NCBI GenBank assembly: GCA_017998095.1
Contig: JAGODU010000080.1
Span: 1 to 18,211, forward strand
Source of the DNA: Prolixibacteraceae bacterium
GTDB taxonomy: Bacteria > Bacteroidota > Bacteroidia > Bacteroidales > Prolixibacteraceae
Direction: 5' to 3'
Length of the DNA: 18,211 nt
The number at the start of each line of letters is the position of its first letter. The first letter of the stretch is position 1. Below, piece after piece: positions 1 to 6,393 of this stretch. The notes under the pieces are model-generated. The model searched no databases and was not told the origin of the DNA. It saw only the letters and a program-made list of their open reading frames with translations. A program made the position numbers and the translations under genes.

Positions 1-178
1 CGAGTCCAAAAACAGAAGCAGGGCAGCTTTGTCCGGAAATTGGGACTTAGATTTCAAGTAGGTTCAACAATAGAATATCTGTGATTCACTTAGATTAGGT
101 ATCAGTTGTGATCACGGGACTTAGAAAAGGCGGCTAGGATAGTATTAGATTTTTACCGCAGCTATTCCTAATATTTCA
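1..178. other. Left-edge stretch with no assignable gene
   Basis: I could not assign a gene here. One frame is open from the window edge to a TGA at 82-84, giving 27 residues of undetermined origin, and the two other plus frames close earlier. The motif GGGACTTAG occurs twice (about 43 and 115). It could be the tail of a gene or a mobile-element remnant that starts outside the window, and nothing visible decides between them. Confidence 0.2.
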
Positions 179-207
179 TTGACATAAATTTTTTCGTTCC
201 TTATATT
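179..207 (+). promoter_or_regulatory. Sigma-70 type promoter for the small gene at 238
   Basis: TTGACA at 179-184 is followed by exactly 17 bases and then TATATT at 202-207. This is a consensus -35 and a near-consensus -10. Transcription would start near 214 and leave a leader of about 24 bases before the ATG at 238. It is the main reason to believe that the small gene is real. Confidence 0.65.
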
Positions 208-237
208 TAGCAAAACAACAATCAAGAGAAGTTTACC

Positions 238-423
238 ATGTCAGAAAAAACTGTCCCGTATATCGATGATTCAGGAAACGTAGTAATACCCTTTAATTCA
301 GATCCTAAATACCACTTCTGGAAAGATGGTCAGCAGTTGTCAGTTACCTTACAGGAAATAAAAACAACAGAAGACGTTTGGAAGAAGCACACGGAGAGAT
401 CGTATCCTGGGTTTGTGACCTGA
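238..423 (+). CDS. Small hypothetical protein (61 aa)
   Basis: A 61-residue acidic, soluble protein with no signal peptide or membrane segment. It begins MSEKTVPYIDDSGNVVIPF and has an aromatic PKYHFW segment near residue 24. I do not recognise a family. Support comes from a strong promoter ending 30 bases upstream and an AAGAGAAG ribosome-binding site 6-7 bases before the ATG. It lies 142 bases ahead of the DUF4268 nuclease-like gene in the same direction with no visible terminator between, so co-transcription is possible. Its role is unknown. A short antitoxin or an inhibitor of the downstream nuclease is conceivable, but that is only a guess from position. Confidence 0.55.
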   Translation: MSEKTVPYIDDSGNVVIPFNSDPKYHFWKDGQQLSVTLQEIKTTEDVWKKHTERSYPGFVT

Positions 424-565
424 TGCGATGATGCAAATGTTACCGGAAGTAAATATCAAATGGGCTCATAAATGAAAAAATCATTTAAAATATTTCGGAT
501 TATAGAGGAGATATCTATTGCAGATCTTTTGTGTATATGCCTTTAAGTATTAGATAGGTGATGAA

Positions 566-1717
566 ATGTATCAAATATACAAAGATAAAAATCGTATTCA
601 GCCGTTGCTGGCTAAAAAATTTTCTGAGTTGGGTTTTCATGAACGTGAGCATCTTCAGGAGTGGCTAGCAAATGAACCGTCAGCATTAGGGGAAGAATTG
701 CTGATAATTCAGAAAGAGTTCGATGGATTTGATGATACCAAAGAACGTTTGGATCTTCTGGCGCTTGATAAAGATGGTAATCTGGTAATCATTGAAAACA
801 AACTTGATGATTCCGGCAAAGACGTAGTTTGGCAATCTCTAAGATATGCGTCATATTGTTCCACGTTAAATAAACAGCAAGTGGTAGAAATATATCAGAA
901 GTATCTCGATAAATATGCGTCCGGTAAAAATGCACAAACAATGATTTGTGATTTTTTAGAAGAACCCGATTTAGGCGAGGTAGTTATAAATAGCAGCAAT
1001 CAGCAGCGTTTGATGTTTGTGGCGGCTCAATTTCGTAAGGAAGTAACTTCGACTGTTCTGTGGTTATTGAGTTATAATATTCGTCTACAATGTTTCAAGG
1101 TCACACCCTATGCTATGGGTGAGAATCTTTTTTTAAATTTGGAACAGATAATACCACCACCAGAAGCTGCAGAATACATGATTGGAATTTCTCAAAAAGA
1201 AGCGGAAGAAAAGACCACCGAATTCGAGTTAAAAAACAGACACCGCATTAGAGAAAAATTCTGGGAAAAGGCTTTGGAGGCTTTGCGTGCAAGCAAAACT
1301 GATCTTTTTAATAATATTAGTCCCAGTAAAGAGCATTGGATTAACGCGGGTTCTGGGATAAGCGGATGTCCATATAATCTGATTTTTGGAAATAAAGTTG
1401 TCCGTGTTGAATTACAAATATCCCGTGGTAGCAAAACGGAAAATAAATATATTTTCGATAGACTGTTCAAACAAAAGGATCAAAGCGAATCAGCATTTGG
1501 TGATAAATTGTCCTGGGACAGACTGGATGATAAAAAATCCAGTTATATTAGATATGGGCATAATGTGGACGGATACAATTCTGAAAATTGGCCAGAAATG
1601 ATAAATTGGTTAATCGAACATATCATTAAATTAGAAGCTGCTTTTAAGAAACCATTAGTCGATGCGGTCAATGCTCTTAAAAAAGAAAATTTAAAAGATG
1701 AAGGTGAGATAAACTGA
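566..1717 (+). CDS. DUF4268 protein with N-terminal PD-(D/E)XK nuclease-like domain
   Basis: A 383-residue soluble protein. The N-terminal part (about 40-100) has the pattern of a restriction-like nuclease core: RLDLLALD with Asp63, a strand reading VIIENK with Glu77 and Lys79, then WQSLRYASYC (Gln90, Tyr94), the Q-x-x-x-Y helix seen in RecB/NucS-like nucleases. A charged helical linker follows (about 205-235). The C-terminal part (about 228-365, RIREKFWEKALEAL onward) matches DUF4268, a domain of unknown function often found fused to such nuclease cores. The active-site residues look intact, so DNA or RNA cleavage in defence or repair is likely; this is inference. The start is supported by AGGTGAT just before the ATG. 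Its substrate cannot be told from the sequence. The family call is fairly secure and the role is not. Confidence 0.85.
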   Translation: MYQIYKDKNRIQPLLAKKFSELGFHEREHLQEWLANEPSALGEELLIIQKEFDGFDDTKERLDLLALDKDGNLVIIENKLDDSGKDVVWQSLRYASYCSTLNKQQVVEIYQKYLDKYASGKNAQTMICDFLEEPDLGEVVINSSNQQRLMFVAAQFRKEVTSTVLWLLSYNIRLQCFKVTPYAMGENLFLNLEQIIPPPEAAEYMIGISQKEAEEKTTEFELKNRHRIREKFWEKALEALRASKTDLFNNISPSKEHWINAGSGISGCPYNLIFGNKVVRVELQISRGSKTENKYIFDRLFKQKDQSESAFGDKLSWDRLDDKKSSYIRYGHNVDGYNSENWPEMINWLIEHIIKLEAAFKKPLVDAVNALKKENLKDEGEIN

Positions 1718-1814
1718 TATAAGTATGCCCAATTTCTATTTTTATCATGGACAAGCATCTCGAGTCGGTCAGAAAGTTCCTCCAGATGAAGTAAAGTGAT
1801 TTCGTCATCAATTA

Positions 1815-2153
1815 TTAATCAAGCAAATAATTTAATGCAATTGAGAATATTGAAAAGACCAGCGCAGCAAAAAAAGCCGGCCAGAAGCCAGAAATGTGAA
1901 ATCCTTTCACGACTGCGGAAACAAGCCAAAACATCAAACCATTAATTACTAAAATAAATAATCCCAGTGTCAGTATATTAATCGGCAAAGTAAGCAGTAT
2001 CAATATTGGTTTAATTAAAGCGTTTACAAAAGCCAGTATCAAAGCCGCTACCAGAGCTGTGCCAAAATTCTTAACCGATACTCCCGGAACAACATAAGGG
2101 ATGAGCATTAATAAACCCGCATTAATAACCCAACGTAGTATAGTGTTTAACAT
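1815..2153 (-). CDS. Phage holin family 4 superfamily-like membrane protein (PF04020 type)
   Basis: A 112-residue, very hydrophobic protein with about four membrane helices: residues about 5-22, 30-50, 52-80 and 90-111. The signature part runs VNALIKPILILLTLPINILTLG, with a loop rich in Pro and Asn between helices 2 and 3, followed by LVINGLMFWLVS. This is the pattern of the small four-helix family named after mycobacteriophage holins (YvlD-like). Most chromosomal members are not phage lysis proteins and their function is unknown. A strong AGGAGG site lies 4 bases before the ATG. It sits downstream of the two small minus-strand genes at 2193-2722 and may be transcribed with them. It converges with the DUF4268 gene, and no clear terminator lies between them. 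Confidence 0.85.
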   Translation of the reverse strand: MLNTILRWVINAGLLMLIPYVVPGVSVKNFGTALVAALILAFVNALIKPILILLTLPINILTLGLFILVINGLMFWLVSAVVKGFHISGFWPAFFAALVFSIFSIALNYLLD

Positions 2154-2192
2154 AAGGCCTCCTATAATTTATTTTATTATACCAATTTATCA

Positions 2193-2450
2193 TTAATCGT
2201 ACATCTGATAATACTCTATGGTCGAATCCAGCAGATTTAAAAAATAATTCGAGTCATCTAGGCATTCGATCCGCAGCATCCTGAGCCTTTCCGGTTCAAA
2301 TACATTGACACTCTCTCTGAAAAACCTGTCCACCAGCTTTTCATATCTCTCATATGCCCTGTGATAAACAACAGGTTTCTTTGCGATGAGATGCCGCTGG
2401 AGATCAAGGACAGCTGACCGTATTTCGTAGATGGATTCTATGGGTGTCAT
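2193..2450 (-). CDS. Small hypothetical protein (85 aa), coupled to upstream gene
   Basis: An 85-residue soluble, mostly helical protein rich in Arg, Tyr and Glu, starting MTPIESIYEIRSAVLDLQR. I do not recognise the family. Its start codon overlaps the stop codon of the preceding gene (ATGA, 2447-2450), which implies translational coupling and a joint function. There is no membrane segment or metal-binding motif. It may act as a partner subunit of the 91-residue protein. Confidence in the reading frame is good because of the exact four-base overlap, and the function is unknown. Confidence 0.7.
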   Translation of the reverse strand: MTPIESIYEIRSAVLDLQRHLIAKKPVVYHRAYERYEKLVDRFFRESVNVFEPERLRMLRIECLDDSNYFLNLLDSTIEYYQMYD

Positions 2451-2722
2451 TGAATCACTTGCTTATATCCGTCCAGTAATTCCCGGATAACCGGTTTTAT
2501 ATACATATCTCTGAGGTCAAACTGTTGCAGCGCTGTGATCATTACCTGAATCTTTTCTTTCATTGAGGCTTTTGAATTAAGAATAATAACATATTGTCCT
2601 TCGATACGACACAGACCTCCGGAACTGGAAGACTCTTCCATATTTATATTTTCATCACGAACTAATATTTCCAGTTTTTCTGCCAATTCTTCAAGGTAAT
2701 TTAAAATAACTTCGTCATCCAT
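2447..2722 (-). CDS. Small conserved hypothetical protein (91 aa) with GGLCRIEG motif
   Basis: A 91-residue soluble protein. An acidic N-terminal helix (residues about 3-24) is followed by GGLCRIEGQYVIILNSKAS, a short beta segment, and then a helix and the segment MYIKPVIRELL. From memory this resembles a small conserved protein seen in deltaproteobacteria and related anaerobes (motif G-G-L-C-R-x-x-G followed by an I-x-N strand). Its function has not been established to my knowledge, and I could not check the match. It is the first gene of a two- or three-gene minus-strand unit. An AAGGAA site lies about 10 bases before the ATG. The single Cys (C37) is not part of a visible metal site. Confidence 0.7.
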   Translation of the reverse strand: MDDEVILNYLEELAEKLEILVRDENINMEESSSSGGLCRIEGQYVIILNSKASMKEKIQVMITALQQFDLRDMYIKPVIRELLDGYKQVIQ

Positions 2723-2924
2723 CGTTAGTAGTTTCCTTAATAATTATCATACAAGTCTATCCGGTCGGCTGCCATACTATTTCGATACATCGTTCAATCA
2801 TTTAAACATACATTGAAACAAATAGAAGAAAAAGGGCATTTGAAATAATTATTGCAAGTCATCTTTGTTACCAATTCATAAGAAATATCTATATATTACA
2901 ACCATTTTTATTTACTTTGAAAAG

Positions 2925-2941
2925 TTGGCACGCTATTTTCA
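2925..2941 (+). promoter_or_regulatory. Putative -24/-12 (sigma-54) promoter
   Basis: The sequence TTGGCACG, then 4 bases, then TTTCA matches the sigma-54 consensus (C/T)TGGCACG-N4-TTGC(A/T), except that the G of the -12 GC is T. Transcription would start about 12 bases after the -12 element, near 2952, leaving a leader of about 38 bases before the ATG at 2990. No ordinary -35/-10 pair stands out here. Activator binding sites upstream were not identified. Confidence 0.55.
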
Positions 2942-2989
2942 TTAATATAAAGGCAAATAAACAAATAACCCTCAAGGAGGTAACAGATC

Positions 2990-3265
2990 ATGAAAAAAAC
3001 ATTAGGAACAATCATCGTAGCGGCGGCAGTTATTATGATTACGGCAACTTTCAGCTTTGCCGAATACGCGGCAGCCGGCACAACCAATTTTCCCTTCTTC
3101 CAGTTGGGATGCCTGATTGTCGGCGGGTTGATTATGGTTTCTCTGAAACGTAAATATGAGAAAATGTATGTTGGTGAAGTGGTCGGTGTGTTCGCCCTTT
3201 ATGCCGTGCTGATGGCTCTGTTCACCAACCCGGTTATTAACGCAGTAAAAGTTATTGTCAGTTAA
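2990..3265 (+). CDS. Small exported or membrane protein (91 aa) of unknown function
   Basis: A 91-residue protein. It starts with a typical signal peptide: MKK, a hydrophobic core over residues 5-22, and SFA as a possible signal peptidase I site around residue 24. Two more hydrophobic segments follow (about 37-53 and 62-83), separated by a basic stretch KRKYEK, so the mature protein is probably an integral inner-membrane hairpin. I do not recognise a family. Expression signals are unusually complete: a -24/-12 promoter upstream, AAGGAGG eight bases before the ATG, and an intrinsic terminator 75 bases after the stop. The gene therefore forms its own transcription unit, and sigma-54 control suggests induction by a specific stress or nutrient signal. 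Twelve bases spanning its start codon are perfectly complementary to its 3' untranslated region (see findings). Confidence 0.8.
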   Translation: MKKTLGTIIVAAAVIMITATFSFAEYAAAGTTNFPFFQLGCLIVGGLIMVSLKRKYEKMYVGEVVGVFALYAVLMALFTNPVINAVKVIVS

Positions 3266-3339
3266 GAGGTATATAACAAGATCATAAAAACAAGGACGCT
3301 TAAGCTCCTCTAAATATAACATGATCTGTTAACGCAGGG

Positions 3340-3381
3340 AAAAACCCCTTCAAGGTCTGGACGACTTGAGGGGGTTTTTTT
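3340..3381 (+). terminator. Rho-independent terminator
   Basis: Arms AAAACCCCTTCAAG (3341-3354) and CTTGAGGGGGTTTT (3365-3378) form a 14-pair stem with one G-T pair and a loop of about 10 bases, followed by more T residues. The T tract is on the plus strand, so it ends the transcript of the 91-residue protein. The symmetric A and T flanks could also slow transcription from the other side. Confidence 0.9.
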
Positions 3382-3533
3382 GAGTTGTCATTCGAGTGAA
3401 ACCAGTCTGCTCTCTTTGTGTCTTGAGGTAGTGAATAATTCCGGTTCCAGATCTTTGCTCTCCTTATTTATGTATAACTTAAATCGAGTCATGACTGTAT
3501 TCGGTGAAAGAAATCACCTAACAGACCGCTTGT

Positions 3534-4022
3534 CTAATGACTATTTATGAAATCTTCAATACGATCTCTGACTTCAATTAGCGCTTGAGCCTTTATGGTA
3601 CCGAAGCCAATTGTTAATTGATCACATTCGAGCTTCAGATACGGTTGGTCTATCTGGCGCTTGTTAGAATAAATAAATGCCGGGAAATTGGTGCATATAC
3701 ATTGCGAATACAAATTAACACTGGGTTCAACTCGTTTCAAAGGAGTATTAAAGGGAGGGCGCTTACCATTTGATTTTACAAATTCCTCTATTATGTCAAA
3801 GAAACAAAATATCAATTTTGCTTTATGTAATCCAAACCTGAAATGCTCATCATAATGGTAAACATCGCCCCAAGGTTTTCCATTAACAAGGATCTCTAAT
3901 GTTGGATTTCCCAGGTATTGTTCAATCCTGGTTGAGAATCCTTGCGGTCTTGTCGGTGGTGTTTTTTCTCTACAGTAATTGCACTGTTCTGGGGCAAGTC
4001 CGTGCTTACAAACCTCACTCAT
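3534..4022 (-). CDS. Hypothetical protein with CxxH...CxxC zinc-knuckle-like N terminus
   Basis: I do not recognise a family. I take ATG at 4022 as the start, giving 162 residues, because GGAAAGGAG (about 4030-4038) lies seven bases upstream. The frame stays open to a GTG at 4082 that has no ribosome site. At the very N terminus, MSEVCKHGLAPEQCNYC gives a C-x2-H-x7-C-x2-C pattern, a plausible zinc-binding knuckle like those seen in small nucleic-acid or protein-binding modules. The rest (residues about 40-160) is an alternating alpha/beta protein without catalytic motifs that I can name, rich in Phe and Tyr, including YHYDEHFRFGLHKAKLIFCFF. There is no signal peptide. It lies 160 bases downstream of the 304-residue gene on the same strand, with a hairpin-like repeat between them. 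Confidence 0.65.
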   Translation of the reverse strand: MSEVCKHGLAPEQCNYCREKTPPTRPQGFSTRIEQYLGNPTLEILVNGKPWGDVYHYDEHFRFGLHKAKLIFCFFDIIEEFVKSNGKRPPFNTPLKRVEPSVNLYSQCICTNFPAFIYSNKRQIDQPYLKLECDQLTIGFGTIKAQALIEVRDRIEDFINSH

Positions 4023-4029
4023 GTCAAAC

Positions 4030-4036
4030 TCCTTTC
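4030..4036 (-). promoter_or_regulatory. Shine-Dalgarno site deciding the start at 4022
   Basis: AAAGGAG on the minus strand lies seven bases before the ATG at 4022-4020. The longer reading frame from GTG at 4082 has no comparable site, so the shorter protein is preferred. Confidence 0.6.
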
Positions 4037-4096
4037 CAAGCAATCCATTGCTCATACTTAAATAGATATTGTCCAATTTCACTGAATTAATTTAAG

Positions 4097-4143
4097 GGCA
4101 TCTTTACAAAATTGTCATGGATGATCATGCATCTAAAGATGCC
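4097..4143. repeat. Perfect 10-bp inverted repeat in an intergenic gap
   Basis: GGCATCTTTA (4097-4106) and TAAAGATGCC (4134-4143) are exact reverse complements separated by 27 bases. The repeat lies between two minus-strand genes. There is no clear T tract, so it is not a canonical terminator. It may be an RNA hairpin or the remains of a small mobile element. Confidence 0.5.
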
Positions 4144-4181
4144 ATTGAAGCCATTTTTCAAGACTGTATATCTCATAAATT

Positions 4182-5096
4182 CTAATCATCGGTTTTCGTC
4201 ACTACGTCATGAACTATTTGTGAATATGCAATTAACCCTTTCATCGTATCGGGATTTAATTCCGACGATTCCAAAGCTGAAATTATCGTTTCTAATGAAA
4301 ACAGTCTATTGCTAAATGCAAAATGAAGAGATGACGCAAAAGCCCGTTTTTCCTGGTCGGTATCCATGGCACCAGGTAAATGAGTGCTAAACGTGAAGCG
4401 GAGAAAATCATTGGCCATATTGTATTCTGCAAGCGGTCTGAAATGCATACAATCCTGACCAATTTTGGGCTCATAATAATCTGAACGCGGTATTGTTTCC
4501 GTGTCCGGCGCGAAATATCGGTTGAATATGTGTTGGAGTTGATGTTCAAAGAACAGGCGGTAGAAAAGATACCCGTGAAATATGGGGATTTCTTGGTTTT
4601 TGTATAATCGGATAGGCGTGATTTTAATCAACCGCTGGTCGGGTATATGAAGAGCTACGTATTGAGAAAGCATCTGGGAAGACCACGTTCCGAATTGCAC
4701 TTTCAGCTGGCTTAAATCTAAACCAACATCTTTCCCAACTTCAGTTACAATCCATTTCCCTTCGCCACCCAACCATTCGGGAAGGGTCAATGGATCTCCC
4801 GGATTGGGCACATCAAGACCTGGTGAATGCAAACAAGCAATGCCATAAACGGCTGTAATGTCAAAATATAGTTCGTGCTGTTTCTGGGTGGTTGTATCAA
4901 TGATTACGTGTTTATCATACTTCTTGTCATCTTCCTTTAATAACATCTGTTTGACTTTTTGAATGGGTCTTTTTGCTTCCAGTCTGTTCAAATAGAAGTA
5001 CTCATTACTGACGCACATAATTTTGAGTGCTTTTTCTTTAGAATCAATGTCAGCGACCATTTCTTCAAAACTTAACCCGGCATTTTGATTGTTCAT
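4182..5096 (-). CDS. Hypothetical protein (304 aa)
   Basis: A 304-residue soluble protein that I do not recognise. It has an acidic helical start (MNNQNAGLSFEEMVADIDSK) and a basic segment near residues 40-65 (RLEAKRPIQKVKQMLLKEDD). A middle part is rich in Trp, Gly and Pro (residues about 95-135: LPEWLGGEGKWIVTEVGK), and the C-terminal half is rich in Phe, Tyr and His (FFEHQLQHIFNRYF). There is no signal peptide, transmembrane segment or known catalytic motif. GGGAGG sits four bases before the ATG, and an extended -10 promoter lies about 120 bases upstream. The long open frame, ribosome site and promoter make a real gene very likely. A defence or regulatory role is possible from the neighbourhood but is not shown. 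Confidence 0.75.
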   Translation of the reverse strand: MNNQNAGLSFEEMVADIDSKEKALKIMCVSNEYFYLNRLEAKRPIQKVKQMLLKEDDKKYDKHVIIDTTTQKQHELYFDITAVYGIACLHSPGLDVPNPGDPLTLPEWLGGEGKWIVTEVGKDVGLDLSQLKVQFGTWSSQMLSQYVALHIPDQRLIKITPIRLYKNQEIPIFHGYLFYRLFFEHQLQHIFNRYFAPDTETIPRSDYYEPKIGQDCMHFRPLAEYNMANDFLRFTFSTHLPGAMDTDQEKRAFASSLHFAFSNRLFSLETIISALESSELNPDTMKGLIAYSQIVHDVVTKTDD

Positions 5097-5215
5097 GCAT
5101 CCTCCCTGTTAATTGATGTTATAATGTGTAGGAAACAGGCCCCGAAGGCAACAAACACCACCATGAATATTGATTTATAAAAAATGGCGTTGATTCTAAT
5201 GCAACGGATAATTCT

Positions 5216-5224
5216 ATTATATCA
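5216..5224 (-). promoter_or_regulatory. Extended -10 promoter element upstream of the 304-aa gene
   Basis: On the minus strand the sequence reads TGATATAAT, a perfect extended -10 (TG-N-TATAAT). The expected -35 region is only an A run, which is acceptable for extended -10 promoters. The leader to the ATG at 5096 would be about 112 bases. Confidence 0.4.
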
Positions 5225-5279
5225 TGCCGATGCAAATGTTTTTTGGGATCAGATAAAATTATTTAATTTATGATGACTG

Positions 5280-5328
5280 ATTGAAAGAAAATAATATTAT
5301 TGAAATTACTTTTTTTGCGACTTTCAAT
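5280..5328. repeat. 8-bp inverted repeat at the end of the DUF4258 pair unit
   Basis: ATTGAAAG (5280-5287) and CTTTCAAT (5321-5328) are exact reverse complements, with the palindrome AATAATATTATT (5290-5301) inside. The outer arm overlaps the last codons of the minus-strand gene ending at 5324. It could form a weak AT-rich hairpin at the end of that transcript, but no strong terminator is seen. Confidence 0.3.
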
Positions 5329-5932
5329 TTGTTTTTATTATTGGGTCCATTTTTTTTAGGATTAATTCTATACCGCTGGAAGCAGCGTTAACAAAATAAT
5401 TCCTGATGTCCTCTGTGAGATCATCATCTCCTAATAGCTCATTAATTTTTTCATATTTATCCATAATATATGCGTTAAGCTTTGTCAGCATTTCACGTGT
5501 TTGAATATATTTTTCTTTCTTTGTTGCCAGATCAGCTTTATCTCTATCAACAATATGTTCGATAATGCTTGAAATTAGATCATCTCTTGAAATCTCGTAA
5601 TCCTTGGACCAGGCATTGAAGTACAGTAAAGTCAACTTGCTTATAACATAGGTTTTGCGGGTACAATCTTGAAATTGCTTTGGGCGTTCTTTTGTTTTCT
5701 TACCAATATCATCTAAATCAATATCACCTCCGGAACAAATTTCTGAATACAAACTGTCAAATATTTCTTTTATGGTTATATTATAAACACTCTGCAGCCA
5801 TTTTAGGCCTTCTATCGCTTTTGTTGTTAATTTAAAGGTCGTTCTTTCTGATTGCTTTAACACATAAGAATATTTGGGCTTTAATATCACCTCAATTGGA
5901 TTTATATCATCCAGACTTTTTTTGCTTTTCAT
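5324..5932 (-). CDS. Putative tandem ribbon-helix-helix-like regulator (antitoxin candidate)
   Basis: A 202-residue protein without a family I can name. Residues 30-65 (RTTFKLTTKAIEGLKWL...) look like a short DNA-binding strand, a helix, a turn and a second helix, the layout of ribbon-helix-helix proteins. Residues 92-127 (RKTYVISKLTLLYFNAW...) repeat the same spacing: R1, T3, aromatic 4, Y21, I23, Ser/Thr24, S31 and I36 coincide. This suggests an internal duplication and a single-chain pseudo-dimer. The C-terminal part (130-202) is helical and charged. TAAGGAGG lies six bases before the ATG. It starts ten bases after the DUF4258 gene in the same transcript. I infer a toxin-first pair, in which this protein would bind the partner and the operator-like repeats upstream. 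The domain call rests on my reading of the pattern only. Confidence 0.7.
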   Translation of the reverse strand: MKSKKSLDDINPIEVILKPKYSYVLKQSERTTFKLTTKAIEGLKWLQSVYNITIKEIFDSLYSEICSGGDIDLDDIGKKTKERPKQFQDCTRKTYVISKLTLLYFNAWSKDYEISRDDLISSIIEHIVDRDKADLATKKEKYIQTREMLTKLNAYIMDKYEKINELLGDDDLTEDIRNYFVNAASSGIELILKKMDPIIKTN

Positions 5933-5942
5933 TGTGTCCTCC

Positions 5943-6185
5943 TTATCTATTGCACAGATTGTATGCAGTTATAATAATGCCATCATTTTCATCAACAAGG
6001 ATTGCTTTATGGCGAACTCTGTCCAGCGATTGAATTATTCTCTTGATCACTTTATGCGGCATCTGATATTCAGTAACATTACCTTGCCTCCTGACCGGAA
6101 CTCCAAAGTTTTCGATTAATAATAAATCTGGTTCCTGAAAACCTCTTTGTCTTAATCTCATCATTGCATGACGCGATTTTTTCAT
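5943..6185 (-). CDS. DUF4258-like small protein (putative toxin or RNase-like)
   Basis: An 80-residue basic protein. SRHAMMRLRQRGF near the start and DENDGIIITAYN at the end are the hallmarks of the DUF4258 fold: a His-Ala helix with Arg-rich turns, then a final beta strand 'I-I-T-x-Y'. The fold is related to RelE/BrnT-like small proteins, many of which are toxins paired with a DNA-binding antitoxin. The DUF4258 group itself is not well characterised. TAAAAGGAGG lies 5-6 bases before the ATG. It is the first gene of a two-gene unit with the 202-residue protein and has a perfect consensus promoter 53 bases upstream. Toxicity is an inference from family, order and regulation; a simple regulatory pair is the alternative. 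Confidence 0.75.
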   Translation of the reverse strand: MKKSRHAMMRLRQRGFQEPDLLLIENFGVPVRRQGNVTEYQMPHKVIKRIIQSLDRVRHKAILVDENDGIIITAYNLCNR

Positions 6186-6214
6186 AACTACCTCCTTTTA
6201 ATATTACCAAAAAA

Positions 6215-6225
6215 CATAAGTTACT
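6215..6225 (-). promoter_or_regulatory. Operator-like site 1 next to the transcription start
   Basis: CATAAGTTACT on the plus strand (AGTAACTTATG on the minus strand) lies about 13 bases downstream of the -10 element, overlapping the start of the transcript. An exact inverted copy lies at 6319-6329. This is the expected position for an autorepressor of the DUF4258 pair. Confidence 0.45.
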
Positions 6226-6237
6226 ATTTTTGATTTT

Positions 6238-6266
6238 ATTATATCTATTATTGTTTGTTCTGTCAA
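6238..6266 (-). promoter_or_regulatory. Perfect consensus sigma-70 promoter of the DUF4258 pair
   Basis: On the minus strand TTGACA (6266-6261) and TATAAT (6243-6238) are separated by exactly 17 bases, an unmutated consensus promoter. Transcription should start near 6231 and give a leader of about 45 bases before the ATG at 6185. Such a strong promoter is normally held down by a repressor, which fits the nearby inverted repeats. Confidence 0.85.
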
Positions 6267-6318
6267 GTTTTTTTTACATCATTTCATTGTGATTACTATT
6301 TATCATTTTTAGAATATA

Positions 6319-6329
6319 AGTAACTTATG
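6319..6329 (-). promoter_or_regulatory. Operator-like site 2 (inverted copy of site 1)
   Basis: AGTAACTTATG is the exact reverse complement of the site at 6215-6225. With flanking bases it forms the small palindrome ATAAG-TAA-CTTAT (6315-6327). It lies about 85-100 bases upstream of the transcription start. The two sites flank the promoter, so a protein bound to both could loop the DNA. Confidence 0.4.
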
Positions 6330-6393
6330 CTAATGTAAAATCGTAACATATTGTATTATTTCACTCTTATTTGAAATATCTTATTTTGAAAAT

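Noticed and set aside
518..553. Eleven-codon TTG-initiated frame behind AGAGGAG, just before the DUF4268 gene, as a possible leader peptide
   Set aside because: Too short, has a TTG start and no associated attenuator hairpin.
1725..1799. 24-codon plus-strand frame (MPNFYFYHGQASRVG...) after the DUF4268 gene
   Set aside because: No ribosome site and no recognisable full-length family. The GQKVP segment is suggestive only.
1815..2153. Prophage lysis holin
   Set aside because: The family is named after holins, but no endolysin or phage structural gene is nearby. Most chromosomal members are not phage genes.
4097..4143. Intrinsic terminator for the 304-residue gene
   Set aside because: The stem is perfect, but the loop is 27 bases and no T tract follows on either strand.
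4116..4185. 22-codon plus-strand frame starting MDDHASKDAIEAIF inside the inverted-repeat gap
   Set aside because: No ribosome site, and it overlaps the 3' end of the minus-strand gene. It could be a relic, but nothing supports it.
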